Assembly (NCBI GenBank): GCA_026397505.1
Contig: JAPLUR010000042.1
Location: 1-50,304, forward strand
Length of the DNA stretch: 50,304 bases
Direction: 5' to 3'
Origin: Candidatus Zixiibacteriota bacterium
GTDB taxonomy: Bacteria; Zixibacteria; MSB-5A5; GN15; PGXB01
Shown: positions 25,224-33,599 of the stretch, piece after piece
Layout: each line of letters opens with the position of its first letter
Numbering within the stretch: position 1 is the stretch's first letter
Notes under the pieces: model-generated
Databases searched by the model: none
Told to the model about the DNA's origin: nothing
What the model saw: only the letters and a program-made list of their open reading frames with translations
Program-made: the position numbers and the translations under genes

Positions 25224-25864
25224 AACCCCTCCTTTACCGGGATTCTTTTTCTGGCCTTGCTTTCTTCATCCTCGACTTTATCGAGGGTCCGAAGTATCGT
25301 TTGAAGTTCGCTCTTTTTCTCAATCGATTCGGCGCCCAAACCGATTCTCCCCTGCGACCACAGCCTTAGACCCATACCGGCCAGCTTCAGAGCGCTGAAT
25401 GGATTTGTTTTCAAATAAAGCCTCATAATAAGGCGACCCTCACTGCTCCGTCCTTTACTTTCGACTGAATTGAAAAACTCGCGGGCCAGAACTGAAACCG
25501 GGAACCGCTTGGGAGCAACCCCCTCCCGAATCGCCAGCCGCTTGGTGGCATACATGATGTCGGTAATCTTGATCTTCTTCGGACATTCCACGGCGCAGGA
25601 ATAACAGGAAGCGCATAACCAGCTCGTATAACTGTTTAGCACTTCACTTCGGAATCCTCCCCGAATCATGGCAATAATCCTTCGGGGAGTGAAATCCATC
25701 TCGGGACTCAAAGGGCACATGCCGCTACAAGTTCCGCATTGGATACAGTTGAAAAGTGTCTCTCCTCCGGGTATCGAAGCTATCTCAGCTGCAAACCCGG
25801 GATCGAGTTCAGCCTCATATTGTTCACCTTCCGGGCAGCAATCAAAATAGTATTTTTTAGCCAT
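25220..25864 (-). CDS. hdrC: HdrC, [4Fe-4S] subunit of heterodisulfide reductase
   Basis: I choose the ATG at 25864 (MAKKYYFDCCPEGEQYE). A longer frame from 25978 would translate across the promoter and operator. The 214-residue protein carries two [4Fe-4S] motifs, CIQCGTCSGMCP and CASCYSCAVECP, followed by KRLAIREGVAPKRFP, which is typical of HdrC. It passes electrons from HdrA to HdrB. It is the first gene of the operon. The start codon has no clear ribosome-binding site and sits 4 bp from a CRP/FNR-type palindrome, so regulation at initiation is likely. A rare ATT start 8 nt after GGAGG upstream cannot be excluded. Confidence 0.92.
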   Translation of the reverse strand: MAKKYYFDCCPEGEQYEAELDPGFAAEIASIPGGETLFNCIQCGTCSGMCPLSPEMDFTPRRIIAMIRGGFRSEVLNSYTSWLCASCYSCAVECPKKIKITDIMYATKRLAIREGVAPKRFPVSVLAREFFNSVESKGRSSEGRLIMRLYLKTNPFSALKLAGMGLRLWSQGRIGLGAESIEKKSELQTILRTLDKVEDEESKARKRIPVKEGL

Positions 25865-25867
25865 ATA

Positions 25868-25883
25868 TGTGAAATAATTCACA
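25868..25883. promoter_or_regulatory. CRP/FNR-type operator at the hdrC start
   Basis: TGTGAAATAATTCACA matches TGTGA-N6-TCACA exactly and is of the same kind as the three sites before the NHL-cytochrome genes. Its centre is 11 bp before the hdrC ATG, downstream of the candidate promoter. A bound protein here would block transcription or translation, which suggests repression; activation from this position would be unusual. Confidence 0.65.
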
Positions 25884-25943
25884 AGGAAAATGATAATAAA
25901 AAATCCCTCCGCATAGGATGTGATATAAGTCCAGCGGGAAGGG

Positions 25944-25972
25944 TATATATGACAATCACAAGCCTGGCTCAA
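25944..25972 (-). promoter_or_regulatory. Candidate promoter of the hdr-mvh operon
   Basis: On the minus strand TTGAGC (25972-25967) is followed after 17 bp by TATATA (25949-25944), each about four of six matches to the sigma-70 boxes. The start would be near 25937, giving a leader of about 73 nt that contains the palindrome. Confidence 0.4.
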
Positions 25973-26418
25973 CTGCACAATCCTTTCTATGGACTCGAAT
26001 CTATAAGAAGTGGACCTTCATGTCAAGGAAAACCTGACATAATAAAGGGCATATTTGCAGAATGAAAAATAGATGGTAAATGGATTGCATCATACGGGGC
26101 AAATATTGTCCTGATTTGCTGGCATCACGCAGTAAATCATCATGCAATTCAAAGCCCTCAATATGAGTTACAAAATCTGTGTCCACTAAGCAATTAATAC
26201 CAGACATTTATTCTCATAATTACTTATCGGCTGGAATTATCGAAATGTAACCTCGCTCTGTTTCTGTTATTCCAAATCGGCTGTCTATTGTCTTGTTTTA
26301 CATCGACTTGTGTGGGGGCGGTTTGCTGCCGGAAGCCCAGGTAGCTCGATTTTTTCTTGGCGCTTGTTAGCGAAATGTCGTATTTTGGAACGTACCTTGG
26401 ATTCTGGATAGACTGTTT
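25973..26418. other. Divergent intergenic region between hdrC and the CDF gene
   Basis: No convincing gene is seen. Short open frames on the minus strand (26001-26207 and 26224-26547) lack ribosome-binding sites, and the second runs antisense into the CDF gene. The plus-strand promoter of the CDF gene should lie here, but no clear boxes were found. Confidence 0.4.
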
Positions 26419-27354
26419 ATGAATATAGACCAGAAGAAAAAATTCGCCGCCGGCCTGTCTATCGTGTCGAACACCATTCTCGTCGCCGGCAAATTTATCG
26501 TCGGCATCTTGATAAACTCCGTCAGCGTCATCAGCGAGGCGGTTCATTCCGCCATTGATTTAATAGCGGCAATCGTGGCTTTTATTGCCGTGCGGGAATC
26601 ATGCAAGCCGCCCGATAAAAAACATCCCTTCGGTCACGGCAAAGCAGAGGGACTGTCGGGCGCCTTCGAAGGCCTTCTAATCTTTGTCGCCATTGCTATC
26701 ATTGTCTATAAAGCGATTCTCAAAATTATTCAAGGGGCGGAAGTAGAAAGAGTCGATATGGGGCTGGTCATAATGGGGATCTCGGCTCTGATGAACATCA
26801 TTGTCTCCAGACAATTATTTAAAGTCGCCAAAAAAGCCGATTCGCTGGCTCTCGAGGCTGATGCCCTGCATTTGTCCACCGATGTTTTTACATCGCTGGG
26901 CGTTTTTGCCGGGCTCCTTCTTCTGAAACTGACCGGCTTTCATCTGCTCGACCCTCTTATCGCTCTGGGCGTGGCAATCGTGATCGGCCATGCCGCTTTT
27001 GGCATTATGCGCCGTTCTTTCCGGGACCTGATGGATGAGAGACTCTCCGATATCGAACTGGAAGAAGTTGAGCAGGTTCTTGATGAGCACCGCCCCATTT
27101 TTGTCGGCTTTCACGATCTCCGCTCCCGCAAAGCGGGGAATCAGCGCGAAATCGACCTGCATCTGGTGCAATGCCGCGACATAAATGTGGGTGACGCTCA
27201 TAAAGTCTGCGACCATCTGGAAGAGGAAATGAAGAAGAAAATCCCCCGGGCCCATGTCGTCATTCATGTCGAACCTTGTGATCATAAGTGCGAGGATAAC
27301 GGAACTCCTTGCGCTCTTTTTAAAAAAACACCCGAATCCGATCTACCCGGATGA
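26419..27354 (+). CDS. Cation diffusion facilitator (CDF/FieF-like) metal exporter
   Basis: The 311-residue protein has about six membrane helices in its first 210 residues and a cytoplasmic C-terminal domain. The transport site of the family is visible as H43-x3-D47 (SEAVHSAIDL) and H151-x3-D155 (LHLSTDVFTS), the His/Asp set linked to zinc. KKHPFGHGKAE is the signature between TM2 and TM3. The C-terminal domain has HVVIHVEPCDHKCED and a Cys-rich end (CDHKC, CALF), which could bind metal. It exchanges Zn2+ or a like ion for protons. It stands alone, divergent from hdrC, with a weak ribosome-binding site. Confidence 0.9.
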   Translation: MNIDQKKKFAAGLSIVSNTILVAGKFIVGILINSVSVISEAVHSAIDLIAAIVAFIAVRESCKPPDKKHPFGHGKAEGLSGAFEGLLIFVAIAIIVYKAILKIIQGAEVERVDMGLVIMGISALMNIIVSRQLFKVAKKADSLALEADALHLSTDVFTSLGVFAGLLLLKLTGFHLLDPLIALGVAIVIGHAAFGIMRRSFRDLMDERLSDIELEEVEQVLDEHRPIFVGFHDLRSRKAGNQREIDLHLVQCRDINVGDAHKVCDHLEEEMKKKIPRAHVVIHVEPCDHKCEDNGTPCALFKKTPESDLPG

Positions 27355-27661
27355 AAAACAGTGACCCTCTGTATAAATCAGGTGTGACCGGCCCCATCAC
27401 GACGATGTACAATCTGGGGTATGGCGCCTTTTGTTATCTTGCGCAATAATAATCATTTAAAAGGAATTTGCTCAATTGACTTTGAAGCGCGCTGAAGTGC
27501 CTCTTGAATAAAGCGACAGAATTAGTTATACTGGACTAATTATTCTGATTTGATAGTGAGATAGATGAACTGATGATGATATTTGGCGCTGTATTAAAAT
27601 CGCGGCTTGGCTATTTCGTTGAACCATAAATCTTCTCGAAAATGAGAGAATCGCAGTCGGT
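27355..27661. other. Intergenic stretch between the CDF and P-type ATPase genes
   Basis: About 300 bp without a gene, terminator hairpin or clear promoter that I can support. The last 150 bp is AT-rich and probably carries the ATPase promoter. Confidence 0.35.
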
Positions 27662-30235
27662 ATGACCGGAAAAAATACCCTTTTTGGCCAGCTTGATTCA
27701 AACACTGTCGCCGGCCTTTCCGAGGAGGAAGCCCAAAAAAGACTTCAGGAGGAGGGATATAATGAACTCCCTTCGACCAAGAAGCGAAGTGTCCTGACCA
27801 TCGCCCTGGATGTGGTCAAGGAACCGATGTTCCTCCTTCTGGTTGCCTGCGGCACCCTATATCTGTTTTTGGGTGATTTTCAGGAAGCGATCATGCTTCT
27901 GGGGTTTGTCCTGGTCGTGATGGGCATCACTCTGTACCAGGAAAGGAAAACCGAACGCGCCCTCGAAGCGCTCCGCGACCTTTCCAGCCCGCGGGCGCTG
28001 GTAATTCGTGACGGCAGGCAGAAACGTATCGCCGGAAGGGAAGTCGTCAGGGGTGACATTCTGGTTATCAGAGAGGGGGATCGGGTGCCGGCTGATGCCG
28101 CGGTTCTATCCTGCATCAACCTCTCCGCCGATGAATCTCTTTTGACCGGCGAATCGGTGTCGGTCAGGAAAATGATCTGGGACGGGAAGCAGGAAGCCGT
28201 CCAGCCGGGAGGCGATGATCTGCCGTTTATATATTCCGGGACTATGATTGTGCAGGGGCAGGGAATCGCCCGTGCCTATGCCACCGGAATCAGGACCGAA
28301 ATCGGGAAAATAGGCAAGGCGCTCCAGTCGGTTGTAGAGGAGGAAACCCTTCTGCAGAAAGAGACCGGCCGCCTCGTGCGCAATCTGGCGATTCTCGGAG
28401 TTTCTCTCTGCGCCCTGGTCGTAATCGTCTATGGCTTGACCAGAAGTGACTGGCTGCATGGACTGCTGGCGGGTATTACGCTCGCGATGGCCACCCTTCC
28501 CGAGGAATTCCCCGTGGTGCTGACCATTTTCCTGGCTCTCGGCGCCTGGCGCCTTTCACAAAAACAGGTGCTCACCCGCCGCGTTCCTGCGGTCGAAACT
28601 CTGGGTTCGGCCACTGTTCTCTGTGTCGATAAAACCGGTACCCTTACTCAAAACCGGATGACCATCACAAAAATATCCGCCAATGGGAAATCATACGATA
28701 CGGATTCTCTTTCGCAGGAAACCCTCCCCGAAGCTTTTCATGAAATTGTTGAATTTGGCATTCTGGCCAGTAAAAGAGACCCCTTCGATCCAATGGAAAA
28801 AGCCTTCAAGCATCTCGGCGATATGCATCTGGCCCAAACCGAACATCTGCACGGTGATTGGGAGCTGGTACAGGAATACCCGCTTTCAAGGGAACTCCTG
28901 GCGCTGTCGCATGTCTGGAAGTCCCCCTCAGGAGAAGACTATATCATTGCCGCCAAAGGGGCCCCGGAGGCAATTGCCGATCTCTGCCATCTCGGCCCCC
29001 AGGATATGGAAAATCTCAACCGGAATGTCAGCCTCATGGCCGATGAGGGTCTCCGCGTCCTCGGTGTCGCCCGCGCCGCTTTTAAACATACCGAGCTGCC
29101 TCTGGAGCAGCATGATTTTGTCTTCAAGTTTCTTGGATTAATCGGCTTGGCCGACCCGGTCCGACCCACCGTGCCCGGGGCCATTCAGGAGTGTTATGCC
29201 GCGGGCATCCGCGTCGTCATGATCACCGGCGATTACCCCGGCACGGCTCAAAGTATCGCCCGCCGGATCGGCCTGATACCGACCGACAAATTTATCACCG
29301 GATCGGAACTCAACCGGATTTCGGATGAGGAACTCCGATCTCGCATCAAAGATGTAAATATTTTCGCCCGGGTGATTCCCGAGCAAAAACTTCGCCTGGT
29401 CGAGGCTCTTAAAACCAACCGCGAGATCGTCGCCATGACCGGCGATGGTGTGAACGATGCTCCCGCTTTGAAATCAGCACACATCGGCGTGGCCATGGGC
29501 GGGCGCGGCACCGATGTGGCCCGCGAATCTTCCTCGCTCGTGCTTCTTGATGATGATTTCTCTTCCATTGTTCGGGCGGTCAGATTGGGCCGCCGCATCT
29601 TCGACAATATCAAGAAAGCGATGGCCTATATATTCGCCATCCATGTGCCGATTGCAGGCATGTCGCTCATTCCGGTTATTATGCAATGGCCTCTCGTTCT
29701 CCTTCCGGTGCATATCGTATTTCTGGAACTGATTATCGATCCGGCTTGCTCCGTTGTTTTTGAGGCCGAGGCGGAGGAGGCAAATGTCATGAAACGACCG
29801 CCCCGAAATCCGAAGGAACCGCTTTTTGGTAAACGCACCATCATTCTCAGTGTCTTGCAGGGGCTTTGGGTACTGGCCATCATACTGGCTGTCTTCGTCA
29901 TGGTCCGGCAAAGAGGCGGAAGTGCCGAAGAGGCCCGAGCACTCACCTTTACCACCCTCATTTTTGCCAATATTGGGTTGATTCTGACCAATCGCTCCTG
30001 GACCAGAAATATCTGGACCATCCTGCGCTCCCGCAATGCCGCCCTCTGGTGGGTTCTCGGCGGCGCCTTTGTCTTTCTTGGTCTGGTTCTGTATGTCCCC
30101 TTCCTTCGCCGCCTTTTCCAGTTGTCACCGATTCATGTCGGCGATATCTTCATCTGTCTCGCCTGCGGTATCATCAGTATCCTCTGGTTTGAGGGACTCA
30201 AACTCTTCTGGGGCCATAGAGAAGCTCGCTCCTGA
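27662..30235 (+). CDS. P2-type cation-transporting ATPase with a PEEFP motif in TM4
   Basis: The 857-residue pump has the full P-type set: actuator loop TGES (162-165), phosphorylated Asp323 in DKTGT, nucleotide site KGAPEA, and the hinge TGDGVNDAP near 592-602. About ten membrane helices are seen. The ion-site helix M4 has PEEFP (280-284) where SERCA has PEGLP, so a Glu matches the calcium ligand with an extra Glu beside it. M6 has FLELIIDP, with acidic residues where SERCA has Asn and Asp. It therefore belongs near Ca2+ and Na+/K+ pumps, but the ion is uncertain. The upstream ribosome-binding site is weak. It lies next to the CDF exporter, which suggests a metal or ion homeostasis pair, though a 300-bp gap separates them. 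Confidence 0.88.
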   Translation: MTGKNTLFGQLDSNTVAGLSEEEAQKRLQEEGYNELPSTKKRSVLTIALDVVKEPMFLLLVACGTLYLFLGDFQEAIMLLGFVLVVMGITLYQERKTERALEALRDLSSPRALVIRDGRQKRIAGREVVRGDILVIREGDRVPADAAVLSCINLSADESLLTGESVSVRKMIWDGKQEAVQPGGDDLPFIYSGTMIVQGQGIARAYATGIRTEIGKIGKALQSVVEEETLLQKETGRLVRNLAILGVSLCALVVIVYGLTRSDWLHGLLAGITLAMATLPEEFPVVLTIFLALGAWRLSQKQVLTRRVPAVETLGSATVLCVDKTGTLTQNRMTITKISANGKSYDTDSLSQETLPEAFHEIVEFGILASKRDPFDPMEKAFKHLGDMHLAQTEHLHGDWELVQEYPLSRELLALSHVWKSPSGEDYIIAAKGAPEAIADLCHLGPQDMENLNRNVSLMADEGLRVLGVARAAFKHTELPLEQHDFVFKFLGLIGLADPVRPTVPGAIQECYAAGIRVVMITGDYPGTAQSIARRIGLIPTDKFITGSELNRISDEELRSRIKDVNIFARVIPEQKLRLVEALKTNREIVAMTGDGVNDAPALKSAHIGVAMGGRGTDVARESSSLVLLDDDFSSIVRAVRLGRRIFDNIKKAMAYIFAIHVPIAGMSLIPVIMQWPLVLLPVHIVFLELIIDPACSVVFEAEAEEANVMKRPPRNPKEPLFGKRTIILSVLQGLWVLAIILAVFVMVRQRGGSAEEARALTFTTLIFANIGLILTNRSWTRNIWTILRSRNAALWWVLGGAFVFLGLVLYVPFLRRLFQLSPIHVGDIFICLACGIISILWFEGLKLFWGHREARS

Positions 30236-30390
30236 TTTCTTCCATAAGTTCAATTCCCCCGGATAATCGTTTAAATTTGCTCTTCTGAAAGTGCCTCATT
30301 ATATTATCCACAGAGTTTCCAACATAGCGCGTCAATGACAATAGTGCCGTAAGGGATTCTACTTTCTGGAACAAATAAAGGAGGTCGGTT

Positions 30391-30687
30391 ATGAAAACCT
30401 TCGTGCTGATGACCAAACTTTCACCCGAAGTGGGAAGACAGATTAAGGATCGGGCGAAATTGGGACGAGCCTGGCTGGATCAGGTGAGGAATAAATGCCC
30501 CGAGGTTAAATTCGTGGCGCATTATGCGCTTCTGGGCGGATTCGATTTCATGGATATCTATGAGGCCCCCGATGAGGAAACCGCCGCCAAAGTATCAATG
30601 ATCAGTCTGGCCAACGGCGCCTTCGAGGCCCAGAGCTGGACCGCTATACCATACAAGCGGTTTGTCGAACTGACCGAGGAAATCTGA
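30391..30687 (+). CDS. GYD-domain small protein
   Basis: AAGGAGG lies 7 nt before the ATG. The 98-residue protein has the GYD pattern: MKTFVLMTKLSPE at the start, VKFVAHYALLGGFDFMDIYEAPDEETAAKVSM in the centre (written for its G-G-F-D-F-M-D signature) and AQSWTAIPYKRFVEL at the end. The family forms small dimeric ferredoxin-like folds of unknown function. The patatin gene starts 32 bp later, so they probably form one unit. Confidence 0.85.
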   Translation: MKTFVLMTKLSPEVGRQIKDRAKLGRAWLDQVRNKCPEVKFVAHYALLGGFDFMDIYEAPDEETAAKVSMISLANGAFEAQSWTAIPYKRFVELTEEI

Positions 30688-30719
30688 AAAAATTGCAAGT
30701 TTGACCATAGGAGGAAATA

Positions 30720-31745
30720 GTGGCCTATCATTTCAAAAATCTGGTCTTTGAAGGCGGCGGTGTAAAGGGAATCGCTTACGCCGGGGCGCTCGAGGAACTG
30801 CAAAAAAGGGAAATCCTGGGCGCCATCGAGCGGGTAGGAGGAGCCTCTGCCGGAGCCATCATGGCCGTTCTGGTCGGGCTGAATTATTCCCCGGAGGAAA
30901 TCCGAAAAATCCTCTGGGCGCTTAATTTCAACAATTTCCTTGATGACTCCTGGGGTATATTTATTGACGCCAAACGGCTGCTTAATGATTTTGGCTGGTA
31001 CAAGGGAGATTTTTTCCGGAACTGGATCGGCTCAATTATTAAAGCCAGGACCGGCAACAGCGAATCGACTTTCGGCGATATCAACAGCAAGAAGAAAGAA
31101 AGGAAATTCAAAGATATCTATCTCATGGGAACCAATCTTTCCACCCATTTCAGCGAGGTTTTCTCATTCGAGCATACGCCCCGAGTCTGCCTTGCCGATG
31201 CCGTTCGGATTTCGATGTCGATACCTCTTTTCTTCGCCGCCAAACGGAGTGCGCGGGGTGATGTTTACGTCGATGGCGGCGTCCTGGCCAACTATCCGGT
31301 AAAATTGTTCGACCGGGAAAAATATCTATTCAAAGCCAAAAATAGTCGTGAACCGGCTTACTACAAGAACCATAATAATGGCCTTAAAAAAGCCGGCCTG
31401 CCGATCAGCAAATATATCTATAATAAAGAGACACTCGGATTCAGACTTGATTCCGCCAAAGAAATCGCCATGTATCGCGACCAGGCCGAACCGCCACGCG
31501 AAAAGATCGATGATTTCTTTTCCTACGGCTGGGCGCTGGTGCACACCATCCTCGAAAATCAGCAGAATACGCACCTTCATGATGATGACTGGCAGCGCAC
31601 CATTTATATCGATTCGCTGGGCGTCAAGACGACCGAGTTTGACCTCTCCGATGGCAGGAAGAATAAATTGGTCGTTTCCGGTCGTAAAGGCGTAACCGAA
31701 TATTTCAGGTGGTATGACACCAAACCGGCCATTAATAAACCATGA
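30720..31745 (+). CDS. Patatin-like phospholipase
   Basis: A GTG start (read MAYHFKNLVFEGGGVKG) follows AGGAGG with a 6-nt spacer. The catalytic features are the oxyanion loop GGGVKG (12-17), the nucleophile Ser43 in GASAG, and the Asp of VDGGVLANYP near 185. The length (341) and the single N-terminal patatin domain fit bacterial cytoplasmic lipases of this type. The C-terminal 120 residues (KEIAMYRDQAEPPREK and onward) are an accessory region. No signal peptide is present. The family cleaves acyl groups from phospholipids. It follows the GYD gene closely. Confidence 0.9.
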   Translation: MAYHFKNLVFEGGGVKGIAYAGALEELQKREILGAIERVGGASAGAIMAVLVGLNYSPEEIRKILWALNFNNFLDDSWGIFIDAKRLLNDFGWYKGDFFRNWIGSIIKARTGNSESTFGDINSKKKERKFKDIYLMGTNLSTHFSEVFSFEHTPRVCLADAVRISMSIPLFFAAKRSARGDVYVDGGVLANYPVKLFDREKYLFKAKNSREPAYYKNHNNGLKKAGLPISKYIYNKETLGFRLDSAKEIAMYRDQAEPPREKIDDFFSYGWALVHTILENQQNTHLHDDDWQRTIYIDSLGVKTTEFDLSDGRKNKLVVSGRKGVTEYFRWYDTKPAINKP

Positions 31746-31851
31746 CCGCTGGCCCACCAATAGCTGATTGTTTGCAGCCGTAAAATTCGAAGCGGTGGAC
31801 TTTTTGGCAATGTCAGATTTTGAAGACTTTTAACCTTTTGCGGAGGCAACT

Positions 31852-32436
31852 ATGCGTATCTTAATCAGCGTTATTTCTGTCTTCTTTGTTATTTCTTTCT
31901 GCGGCCCGACATCGGCGCAGGAATTGTCACATTATTACACCCCCAATGGCTTTTCCATGCCGATGCTGGAAGGCGGCGAGTATTCCATTTCTCTAAGGGG
32001 ATATTATGATCGCGGTCTGGGGAATTCCAGCGCGGAAAACCCATTTTATGGTAATTATGATCAAGATAGCAGAAACTACTATTTATCAGTTGGCGGAACT
32101 ATAGCGGTGAATCGGCAATTCCTGATAAGGGGAGAATTATCATATTATCCCCGTCAGACCGCCGGCGACTATAAATATCATTATGCCTTTATTTTCCCCT
32201 TTGACACCAGCATATCCGATTATCAACGGCTTGTAAAGCAGAAAATATCACTCCAGCCGCAGCTCTTGTTGGCTTATCGTCCCTTACAAAATCTGGAAAT
32301 ATCAATTGGAGCCCGGTACTCTTCCGTTACTTCTGATATCATGAATCTGCCGACTGTTGACCTTTCCGACGATGTCAGAAGTAAATGGGAAATGCAAACG
32401 TTCTATTTCAATGTGACCTATTTGGGGAAATTATAA
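31852..32436 (+). CDS. Small outer-membrane beta-barrel-like protein of unknown function
   Basis: GGAGG lies 6 nt before the ATG. The 194-residue product has a signal peptide ending TSAQE near residue 24. The rest is alternating strands rich in Tyr and Ser (SISLRGYYDRGLGNSS, YYLSVGGTIAVNRQFLIRGEL, LEISIGARYSSVTSD, TFYFNVTYLGKL), as expected for an eight-strand barrel. The terminal residue is Leu rather than Phe. I recognise no named family. It may be co-transcribed with the patatin gene 106 bp upstream. Confidence 0.6.
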   Translation: MRILISVISVFFVISFCGPTSAQELSHYYTPNGFSMPMLEGGEYSISLRGYYDRGLGNSSAENPFYGNYDQDSRNYYLSVGGTIAVNRQFLIRGELSYYPRQTAGDYKYHYAFIFPFDTSISDYQRLVKQKISLQPQLLLAYRPLQNLEISIGARYSSVTSDIMNLPTVDLSDDVRSKWEMQTFYFNVTYLGKL

Positions 32437-32443
32437 AGGCTCC

Positions 32444-32472
32444 GGCGCCCCGATTAATCAAGATCGGGCGCC
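32444..32472 (+). terminator. Hairpin after the small barrel gene
   Basis: A stem of GGCGCC(C)CGAT with ATCGGGCGCC and an 8-nt loop, with one bulged base, begins 8 nt after the stop. There is no U-run. It is a likely but incomplete terminator. Confidence 0.45.
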
Positions 32473-32626
32473 TGACCTCATAAATTAGTCTGACCCGTTT
32501 CTTGGAGAGAGGGAGAGCAAATTGGTGTTATCTCTCTTTATTCCGTGGCTCCGAGATTCGGCCTATTCCGTGGCCGTTAAGACCCTGGAGGGCATCGGCA
32601 TGGGCGGAATTGAAGCTAAATTTCCC

Positions 32627-32655
32627 TTGACAAGAGAAAATATGTTTTATAAATT
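32627..32655 (+). promoter_or_regulatory. Candidate promoter of the TPR-like and Gly-rich lipoprotein genes
   Basis: Consensus TTGACA (32627-32632) is followed by an AT-rich segment with TATAAA at 15 bp or TAAATT at 17 bp spacing. Transcription would begin near 32662, some 32 nt before the next start codon. Confidence 0.5.
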
Positions 32656-32693
32656 AACTGCACGACGCCAAATTTTTATGCAGTAGGGATTAT

Positions 32694-33554
32694 ATGGATA
32701 AAATGAACTATGAAGGTAGCCACCCTTTTAAAAAAGGTAATTTTCTCCATTTATGGGGATTAGTCCTTTTGGCCGCATTTGTTTTCTGCTATCCGGTTCC
32801 GGCCCGGTCGGCAGAGTGCAAATTCGACCGCAAGAACCCCAACATCACCAACGCTCGTATTAATTTCAAAACCCTGAACTATGAATGTGCCGAAGAGGAA
32901 CTGGGACTTCTCTTGAGAGATACCACGCTCAGCTATCAGGATAAGGCCAATGCTCACGTTCTTCTGGCCGCCGTCTACTACGCCCGCCTCAAGAATGACT
33001 CTGATATGAAAACCAGAGTCATTGACCAGTTCAAGGAAGCGTTCCGTACTTATCGAAACTGGCGCGGAGAACTGGATATCAAATCGACTGATTTCGAGGA
33101 TCTCATGAATGAAGCCCGGCAGCAGCTGGATCAAGAGCCTGCTATTCCGGTCACCGAAACCCCCGAAACTAAACCGGCCGAGAAACCCCCCGTAATCAAG
33201 GAATCAAAGCCGGCGGGACCGTCTGCTACCGTGCCTCTGATCACCACTGGAATCACCGCCGCTTCTGCCGTCTTCTACATCCTAAGCGCCGGTAAGGCCT
33301 CCGACAAATGGGATGACTACGTCAATGGAGGCGCCACAAGCACTCTCTATGACTCCTATAAGAGCGCCAATAACACGAAAAAAATCGCCGCCGGCGTAAC
33401 TATCGGCTCCGCCGTGGTATCAGGATATTTCTGGTTCAAATATTTCCGTGACAAAGGTAAAAACCAGGAGGCTCCTTCGGCTGATATTTATAATAACGGC
33501 TTAAATCTGGCCGCAAACAGTAAAGGTCTGGTACTAATATATAGATTCAAATAA
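32694..33554 (+). CDS. Exported protein of unknown function with helical N-terminal domain and two hydrophobic segments
   Basis: The 286-residue protein has a signal peptide (hydrophobic core LWGLVLLAAFVFCYPV, ending ARSAE near 40). Residues about 45-140 are helical with TPR-like spacing (FKTLNYECAEEELGLLL, ANAHVLLAAVYYARLKND, KTRVIDQFKEAFRTY). A Pro/Glu/Lys-rich linker follows (about 145-175). Two hydrophobic stretches come next (TVPLITTGITAASAVFYILS and IAAGVTIGSAVVSGYFWFKYF). The build is common in FCB-group genomes for proteins that tether to a surface complex. It lies 45 bp before the glycine-rich lipoprotein gene, which suggests a pair. I do not recognise a named family. Confidence 0.6.
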   Translation: MDKMNYEGSHPFKKGNFLHLWGLVLLAAFVFCYPVPARSAECKFDRKNPNITNARINFKTLNYECAEEELGLLLRDTTLSYQDKANAHVLLAAVYYARLKNDSDMKTRVIDQFKEAFRTYRNWRGELDIKSTDFEDLMNEARQQLDQEPAIPVTETPETKPAEKPPVIKESKPAGPSATVPLITTGITAASAVFYILSAGKASDKWDDYVNGGATSTLYDSYKSANNTKKIAAGVTIGSAVVSGYFWFKYFRDKGKNQEAPSADIYNNGLNLAANSKGLVLIYRFK

Positions 33555-33599
33555 TAAATCAAATTTGCATTACATTCCCGATTGGGAGGTTAAATCATT

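Noticed and set aside
25864-25978. Extended HdrC start at 25978
   Set aside because: The extension covers the candidate promoter and the palindrome, and the family N-terminus fits MAKKYYFDCC better.
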